Assembly (NCBI GenBank): GCA_028711905.1
Contig: JAQTRI010000013.1
Span: 1 to 20,789, forward strand
Source of the DNA: Candidatus Wallbacteria bacterium
GTDB lineage: Bacteria > Muiribacteriota > JAQTZZ01
Direction of reading: 5' to 3'
Length of the DNA: 20,789 nt
Shown: positions 15,635-20,789 of the stretch, in pieces
How the letters are laid out: each line of letters starts with the position of its first letter
Position numbering within the stretch: position 1 is the stretch's first letter
The notes under the pieces: model-generated
What the model saw: only the letters and a program-made list of their open reading frames with translations
Databases searched by the model: none
Told to the model about the DNA's origin: nothing
Made by a program: the position numbers and the translations under genes

Positions 15635-15645
15635 AGGGAGGATTC

Positions 15646-18600
15646 ATGAAAACCCAAATCTCAGCATCCCTGATTTTGTCAATGCTTTTGAACCTCAATG
15701 TTATTGCTGGTGCGTCAAATTTCACCCCCCCCCATGCGAATATGGCGCATAATCGCAACACCCGGGGACTGGCCGTTCCCGAATCTTCCGCCCCAAGCCA
15801 CAACCTGTCCCCGTCCAATCACGGGCGAATACATGGATCCGCCCCTACAGCAATCACCGATCACCCATCACCCAACACCCATTTTTCTTCCCTCAAGTCC
15901 CTGATCAATTCCTCTCTGTGGATGCTTCACCTGTCCAAAACCCTTACCGATATCAAAGCTTCTGAAGCGGTTGAACAGGTTTACACGCATTCCCTGGACG
16001 AAATCGAAAAGAAATCGGCATCTTTGGCTGCATTGATCATTGACGGGCTGAAAGAGAAAAATGACGGGCATTTTCGGCAATTTGTGGAAGTTTTCCGCAG
16101 GTCTACGGAAAACGAAAAGAACGGATTCTCTGTGCTGGCGTCAAAAGTCGAGGAATGCATGTCTCAGGCCGGTATCAGAAGCCGGACTTATAATTATCAT
16201 GCCGCCATCAAAGAAATCATTTCGCAATCCCAGTCTTCCACAGTCAGTTTCAGCGAAATCAGCTTGAGCCTGAAGGAACTCATCAACAGACTGGGGCTGT
16301 ATATCGTCGGCATGCATTCAACGGCTCTTGAAGAATTCATGCAAGACGGGAACAACGATGAATACACCAACTCTCAAACTTTTGTGCGCAAGGCTTTCTC
16401 AGTCTATACCTGGCTTAATAATCACTTCTGCGCCTCTCGGACGAAAGACACCGAAACACCGGAAAGCGTTTTCAGCGATGCTCGGAGCGCGGAATCGAAA
16501 GGCGAATACAATCAGGCCATCACCCTGTACTACAAAGTGATCGGCATGAACAGTGCCTATGCCGCTCAGAACGGATGCTACTACCACATCGCCGGATGCC
16601 ATGAAAAGCTCAGAGAATTCAGCAATGCCGTAGACGCATACAAAAAAAGCATCCGGAACGACGCCACGGATCCGTACAAGCGTTCATCGTTCAATATGGG
16701 TCTGCATATTTTCTTGGCTCCGGGTTATCTGCCGCAGACCGAGGCCACCTACCTGGACGCTCTGAACTATCTGAATGAAGTCAAATCCATGTCCGATGAT
16801 CCGTACATCAGGCAGAGCGTCTGGTATGAAATCGGTGGAGTGTATTCCATCTACCTGGCACGGTTGAACCTGACTGCGGAAAAAAAGGAAGAATATTACC
16901 TGCTGGGGATCGATGCATACCGCAGCCAGATCGCCGGATTTGCCGACACAACTTATCTGGAAGATTTCAAGAAGCCGCCCAGCGTGCAAAACAAGATCGG
17001 CAGCACATACAATCAGCTGGCTATCGCCTGCTCTTCAATTCCCGATAAACATCTGAAATATTTGAAGGAAGCTGTCGTTGAGCACCAGAAAGTGCTTGAC
17101 CAGTATCCGCAAAGCAGCGAAGTGCCTTATGCAGCCTACAACGCCGGATTGTGCTGCAATACTGTCGGCCAGGGAACCAAAAACAAACCTGAAGCTGAGG
17201 ATTATTACACAAAAGCCATTGAATATTTTAAGTTTTTGAGAAGCAATTATTACGAGAACGGAAACTCATCGTACGCTCTGTACATGATCGGCAGCTGCCA
17301 GTGGTCCCTTGGCTATTACATCCATTACAATGACCTTCTAAACAATGGTCACCCGATGATGTATGACCGGGAAAATCTGAAGGCAGCCATTGCGACATTC
17401 CAGCAGTTTCAGAGCGAATATCCGACCAACAGCTACATTACATCATCCAAAGGAATGGCGGCATCGTGCCATCAGTATCTTGCAGAATCGTACTATTCAG
17501 AGGAAGACACCAACCAGTTTTCTGCATCTTATGCGGCCTGTCTGGCAATCCGTGACGGAATCATCGCGGATCCGGCAATCGGCGTTTACGAAAAAGCCTC
17601 CATGTATAACTCTAATTCATTGAACTATCTGGATCTGGCTCGAGCGGTGTTAAGAATCAACGGCAACATTTCCGGCCATGACGATTACTGCAGAAAAGCG
17701 ATTGCTGAGCTGGAAAAGCTGATGTCTCTGAATGTTCACGCTTCATACAACTTCTGGGCAGCGGTTTACCTGGGCAACGCATACCTTGAACTTGGCAATT
17801 ATACTGCAGCGCTTGACTGGTACGACAAGGCGGAAAACAGCGAATACGCCGCTTACGGTCAAACTACGATCTTGTATGGACGGTTACAGGTTCATTTTAT
17901 GCTTGGCGATTATGCCAAGTCCCTGGAGTATGCGGAGAAAGCCGAAGCTTTGTATCCTGCCGGGAAGTACTGGGGTTACTACAAAGGAAGATGCTATTAC
18001 GAACTCGGCCAGTATGAACTGGCCAGGACAGTTCTGCCTGGTTCCATCGGTGTCAACATGCCGACCTACCATGATAATATTCCGGTAGATGCTCTGCTGT
18101 ACTATGGCATGAGCCTGGAAAAGCTGGAACTTTATCCTGATGCATTCAGACAGTTTGCAGGTTTGATCAGCGGGTGCCATGACAAGAAGAGATTTACCAG
18201 GTATGTCAGCCAGGCTGATGCCGCCATAGACCGCATCGTCAGGATCGAGATCGATCAAGAAGATACCTTCAACGATGACGGCACGGTCACAGTAAATCTC
18301 TCAGCCCGGCCGGTGTATGCCGATGGCAATCAATTCACGATTATCGGAGAAGGTGAGTGGACATGGGAATTGAAGGGTGGCTCAGCGACATTAACCCAAA
18401 ATGCAAATCATGCAACCATAACTACAGATATGGACTCATATGGGGAAATCGTTGCCGAAGCCAAATTTAGCGTGGATGTCAATAACTACGGGATGAATTC
18501 AAAAGAATTGCCGTTCATTATCTGGCTGAAAGGTTTCAATCCTTTTTCCCCGCTAAAGGAAATCATCAACAATAGAAAAGAATTCCTGATTTATGATGTC

Positions 18601-19749
18601 AAAGGGTACGATGACGCCGAACCGAAGAATGTCCTCTATCCATGCGAGCAGGAATTGTCGGTCTTCGGTGCTACCGGGGAACCGATAGCGGCGAAATACA
18701 ATGAAAGCTTTCCACTGACGCTGAAGTTCAAACCGAACAAGAAACTCAATCATTGTACTGTGAAAAGTAGTGTGAGAAAAAGCGGTACAGTAGTAATCCC
18801 CGAAATTTCAACTGATATTCTGCTATCAACAACCGATGAAACCATGAAAGAAATTTTTATTGAGTGCCCCGGCAATCTGAGCACCTATGAGATAATTTTG
18901 AATTTCACTTTTGACCAGCAGGAAAATCCTGCAAAAGGCTTCTTGGCCGATACAAAAGGTAAGCACGAGTTGTTTGTTCTGTACGATGCGCCCAAATTGA
19001 TTTCTGAAAGAAAAGATCAGCTGGATATATATAGACTTTTCAACACCAAGTTGGATTACGGAAAGGTTGGATTTGTCAAAAAAAACATAGCTCGTGTTTT
19101 CCAGTACGCGAATTGTCTTAGTGCGATTTCATTAACTGTTAACCATATAGAAAATATTGAATTAATTTCCGATTATTTGCAGAAAGACATCATTGATAAT
19201 GTGCGAAAAAAATACGGCTTTGGGTACAAGCATCTCCCCCAGTATCCTTTCGAAATCTTTGAATTTCCTCACAACAGTTGCGAATGTATCACATATGCAG
19301 CCCTGATGGCACAGTTTCTGAACATTCTGGGGATTCAGGCTGCCTGTGAAGTTGTTGGCGACATGGTAACGGGTGAAACTTATACTACAGGTCATTCGCA
19401 CGGGAATGTACGATCTAAGTTTTGCCCTGTTTGCCAGATGAATGTAAAGCATTATATTGTCGAACAATATGGTGGTCCTGATAGTTGGTGCGGGAACTGG
19501 GAAGGAGTATGCTTCGTTGATGAGCTAAAATATTGCTATGACATTGCAATGGAAGATGAAAATATTCAGGGGACATACACCGACTTATTGATTCCCAAGC
19601 AGCCAAATGGAATAGTGCAAGAATACATCTGGATCCAAGAAACAGCTCCAACTACTTTCCCGTTCGAAGATGTAGCTAAGTATGAATGCGAGCATTTTGA
19701 CGAGCAGGGAAATCCGATAAATAGGAAGCGGTCCGTGGAAATACCATGA
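15646..19749 (+). CDS. Secreted TPR-repeat protein with transglutaminase-like domain
   Basis: This 1367-residue protein starts with a type I signal peptide (cleavage likely after the IAGA of residues 20-23), so it acts outside the cytoplasm. A Pro/Ser/His-rich low-complexity stretch follows (about 25-85). Residues roughly 270-860 are TPR-like repeats, for example around YYHIAGCHEKLREFSNAVDAYKK and GYYKGRCYYELGQYELA. A beta-rich section spans about 865-1140. Near the C-terminus is a transglutaminase/papain-like core with C1214 (CITYAAL), H1269 (HYIVEQY) and probably D1299, preceded by a C-P-V-C pair at about 1260-1263. Catalysis is predicted only. A nine-C tract at 15725-15733 falls just after the signal peptide. 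The next gene overlaps by four bases. Base composition turns AT-rich in the second half. Confidence 0.8.
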   Translation: MKTQISASLILSMLLNLNVIAGASNFTPPHANMAHNRNTRGLAVPESSAPSHNLSPSNHGRIHGSAPTAITDHPSPNTHFSSLKSLINSSLWMLHLSKTLTDIKASEAVEQVYTHSLDEIEKKSASLAALIIDGLKEKNDGHFRQFVEVFRRSTENEKNGFSVLASKVEECMSQAGIRSRTYNYHAAIKEIISQSQSSTVSFSEISLSLKELINRLGLYIVGMHSTALEEFMQDGNNDEYTNSQTFVRKAFSVYTWLNNHFCASRTKDTETPESVFSDARSAESKGEYNQAITLYYKVIGMNSAYAAQNGCYYHIAGCHEKLREFSNAVDAYKKSIRNDATDPYKRSSFNMGLHIFLAPGYLPQTEATYLDALNYLNEVKSMSDDPYIRQSVWYEIGGVYSIYLARLNLTAEKKEEYYLLGIDAYRSQIAGFADTTYLEDFKKPPSVQNKIGSTYNQLAIACSSIPDKHLKYLKEAVVEHQKVLDQYPQSSEVPYAAYNAGLCCNTVGQGTKNKPEAEDYYTKAIEYFKFLRSNYYENGNSSYALYMIGSCQWSLGYYIHYNDLLNNGHPMMYDRENLKAAIATFQQFQSEYPTNSYITSSKGMAASCHQYLAESYYSEEDTNQFSASYAACLAIRDGIIADPAIGVYEKASMYNSNSLNYLDLARAVLRINGNISGHDDYCRKAIAELEKLMSLNVHASYNFWAAVYLGNAYLELGNYTAALDWYDKAENSEYAAYGQTTILYGRLQVHFMLGDYAKSLEYAEKAEALYPAGKYWGYYKGRCYYELGQYELARTVLPGSIGVNMPTYHDNIPVDALLYYGMSLEKLELYPDAFRQFAGLISGCHDKKRFTRYVSQADAAIDRIVRIEIDQEDTFNDDGTVTVNLSARPVYADGNQFTIIGEGEWTWELKGGSATLTQNANHATITTDMDSYGEIVAEAKFSVDVNNYGMNSKELPFIIWLKGFNPFSPLKEIINNRKEFLIYDVKGYDDAEPKNVLYPCEQELSVFGATGEPIAAKYNESFPLTLKFKPNKKLNHCTVKSSVRKSGTVVIPEISTDILLSTTDETMKEIFIECPGNLSTYEIILNFTFDQQENPAKGFLADTKGKHELFVLYDAPKLISERKDQLDIYRLFNTKLDYGKVGFVKKNIARVFQYANCLSAISLTVNHIENIELISDYLQKDIIDNVRKKYGFGYKHLPQYPFEIFEFPHNSCECITYAALMAQFLNILGIQAACEVVGDMVTGETYTTGHSHGNVRSKFCPVCQMNVKHYIVEQYGGPDSWCGNWEGVCFVDELKYCYDIAMEDENIQGTYTDLLIPKQPNGIVQEYIWIQETAPTTFPFEDVAKYECEHFDEQGNPINRKRSVEIP
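15823..15848 (-). repeat. REP-like palindrome 3, inside a coding region
   Basis: Read on the minus strand this is GTAGGGGCGGATCC-ATGTATTCGCCC, with the same GTAGGGGC arm as the palindrome at 3815 and an imperfect stem (GGGCGaAT against ATcCGCCC). It lies within codons about 60-68 of the TPR gene, directly before a C-rich string of ATCACC/CATCACCC units. It encodes part of the low-complexity stretch, which suggests in-frame insertion of a repeat. Confidence 0.45.
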
Positions 19750-20429
19750 AAAAATGGATTGCAGTTTTACTTCTTTCGATTTGCCTATTCTGCATTCTGA
19801 ATCACTACCGGTATCACTTTGTTCCGATTAGTGTTTCTGAATTACATAGCTACATGTATGGCAAAACACTTTCTCTGAAAGGATATTTGGTCAGAGGGGA
19901 TTCAGCATCTGTGTATTACATCTTGCGCGATAGTTTTTTTTATACATTAGAAATAGAAACTCGTAAGGTTCCAAATAATATAGGTTTAGAACTAATCAAT
20001 AAACCGGTAATCTTGTTGGGAATGTATATTCAGGGAAAATGTCCGTTGCTTGTGTGCGAACATATTACCTTGGATAAAAAGTATCCCGGGGAAACAACAG
20101 AACTGGAATTGTGTTTCAGGGAAGGCTGGAAGATCAAAAACGAGATTTTTGAATACAACAAACAACACCCTGAAAAGCAGTTTGGCAAAAAGAGTGCCTC
20201 TATCAAAGATTTCGAGATATTTTCTGGTTGTAAGCTATCGGACCGCTGCCCATGCACGGCCGATGGTAGGTATAGTTTCTGGGATATTGGAAAAACACCT
20301 CAAGGGATTTATGAGCCCAGAATGCTATGCTCTGTTCACGGCATTGTCGGATTGCCTGAGGCTGTAACCAGAGAAAGATTGAAGGGGGGAGATACAGGGA
20401 CATCTTGCTCATCTCTTGACATGCACTAG
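19746..20429 (+). CDS. Membrane-anchored protein with pseudopilin-like C-terminal motif
   Basis: I cannot name this 227-residue protein. Residues 1-19 form a hydrophobic signal or anchor (MKKWIAVLLLSICLFCIL). Residues about 27-112 are beta-rich and resemble an OB-like fold (GKTLSLKGYLVRG, then NKPVILLGMYIQGKCPLLVCEHI). The C-terminal part holds C168-P-C170 with GRYSFWD and ends in C195-S-V-H-G199. The pattern CP-x-GxY-...-CSxHG is familiar from the ends of type II/competence-like pseudopilins, but there is no prepilin N-terminus. The start overlaps the TPR gene (ATGA), so the two are co-expressed. The TAG stop is formed by the left edge of a MITE-like element, so the C-terminus may be truncated. 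It is markedly AT-rich. Confidence 0.65.
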   Translation: MKKWIAVLLLSICLFCILNHYRYHFVPISVSELHSYMYGKTLSLKGYLVRGDSASVYYILRDSFFYTLEIETRKVPNNIGLELINKPVILLGMYIQGKCPLLVCEHITLDKKYPGETTELELCFREGWKIKNEIFEYNKQHPEKQFGKKSASIKDFEIFSGCKLSDRCPCTADGRYSFWDIGKTPQGIYEPRMLCSVHGIVGLPEAVTRERLKGGDTGTSCSSLDMH

Positions 20430-20534
20430 TGGTCTGTAACACTTAATTTTATGAATATTGATCCGGAGAAAATCCTTTCGTTGAAAGGATTCCGCAATCG
20501 GCATTATCACATAATTAAGTGCAACAGTCCATTA
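20427..20534. mobile_element. MITE-like foldback element, TA-flanked
   Basis: Terminal inverted repeats GTGGTCTGTAACACTTAATT (20429-20448) and AATTAAGTGCAACAGTCCAT (20513-20532) match at 16 of 20 positions, and a TA dinucleotide flanks each end. The centre is a perfect 9-bp hairpin, AATCCTTTC-GTT-GAAAGGATT (20471-20491), so the whole 104-bp element folds as one long imperfect palindrome. There is no coding capacity. The TA flanks suggest an IS630/mariner-type transposase acting in trans, which is inference. Confidence 0.65.
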
Positions 20535-20556
20535 GGCATCGCGATAGCATACCCCC

Positions 20557-20656
20557 ATGCCCAGATTCGCCCGCATTGTCGCACCCGCATCATGTCATCC
20601 AGCGTGGAACTCGCAGGCAACAGACCTTTTTCAACGACAACGACTATCGCATCTCC
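20557..20656 (+). pseudogene. Remnant of a REP-associated tyrosine transposase (RAYT, Y1_Tnp)
   Basis: Frame 1 from ATG 20557 reads MPRFARIVAP; then, one base out of frame, 20588-20656 reads HHVIQRGTRRQQTFFNDNDYRIS. Together these are the start of the RAYT/IS200-like Y1 transposase family, including the histidine pair of the metal site. The usual three residues between AP and HH are missing, consistent with a deletion of about eight bases that shifts the frame. The rest of the gene (normally 150-250 residues or more, with the catalytic tyrosine) is absent, since the 127-bp repeat begins seven bases later. It is clearly non-functional. Confidence 0.8.
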
Positions 20657-20662
20657 GGCCGG

Positions 20663-20789
20663 CGACAGCCGGACTTTGAAGCCGACTGCTTTTCATGATT
20701 CTTTTTTTGTAACCATTTGTCACAAATTGTAACTGAAATTAACCTCCAGAAGAGTTATAATATGGTAAGACTTCCGGCTCCGTCTGCGA
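20663..20789 (+). repeat. 127-bp exact direct repeat, copy 2, at window end
   Basis: This is identical to 15453-15579, including the CTGAAA/TATAAT promoter, and it runs to the last base. Here it follows the transposase remnant instead of thyX. Either a second copy of the region 5 module begins here, or the end reflects an assembly overlap. Confidence 0.97.

Noticed and set aside
15851..15880. CRISPR-like or satellite repeat (ATCACC/CATCACCC units)
   Set aside because: Units are 6-8 bases without spacers and only a few in number, inside a coding frame. It is a simple repeat, not an array.
20451..20732. 93-codon open frame at the right end
   Set aside because: It runs across the MITE, the frameshifted transposase scrap and the repeat; its translation is composite and has no ribosome-binding site.

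Overview
The window looks like a piece of a chromosome from a moderately GC-rich, probably diderm bacterium that uses sigma-54. It encodes a Tad/Flp pilus accessory set (prepilin peptidase, TadE, two giant TadG-like proteins), an NtrC-type two-component system, flavin-dependent thymidylate synthase ThyX, zinc-type ribosomal protein L31, a DUF1385/YqhQ membrane protein, and a YmdB-type phosphoesterase fused to GAF and HD-GYP domains. No gene fixes the taxonomy. An uncultivated lineage such as Riflebacteria- or Wallbacteria-like bacteria, or a deltaproteobacterial relative, would fit, but this is a low-confidence guess.

Region 1 (1-3818, + strand) is a tightly overlapping operon: tadV-like peptidase, tadE, membrane histidine kinase, sigma-54 response regulator. 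Region 2 (3819-10451, + strand) holds two tandem paralogous TadG-like genes (931 and 1055 aa). Each has its own sigma-54 -24/-12 promoter and ends in a rho-independent terminator. A 15-base motif, ATTGC-N3-TTGCA-N2, occurs twice before the first paralog, once before the second and once before the tadV operon. I read it as the probable enhancer site of the neighbouring regulator, so region 1 would supply both the pilus-processing parts and the regulator that switches on region 2.

Region 3 (10474-14419, - strand) is a housekeeping/signalling operon: DUF1385 protein, TrmN6-like tRNA methyltransferase, then the YmdB-GAF-HD-GYP fusion. Region 4 (14503-15469, + strand) is a divergent rpmE-thyX operon behind a sigma-70-like promoter. 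Region 5 (15523-20429, + strand) has a sigma-70 promoter and a structured leader. It encodes a 1367-residue secreted TPR protein with a C-terminal transglutaminase-like domain, followed with a 4-base overlap by a 227-residue membrane-anchored protein ending in a pseudopilin-like cysteine motif. Base composition becomes AT-rich through the second half of this region.

Region 6 (20427-20789) is a patchwork of mobile DNA: a 108-bp foldback (MITE-like) element flanked by TA, a frameshifted remnant of a REP-associated tyrosine transposase (RAYT), and an exact 127-bp copy of the thyX end plus the region 5 promoter that runs to the last base of the window. Three REP-like palindromes (3815, 3869, 15823) sharing a GTAGRGRC arm are scattered through the window. 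The exact 127-bp length ending at the window edge may be an assembly-graph signature and should be treated with caution.
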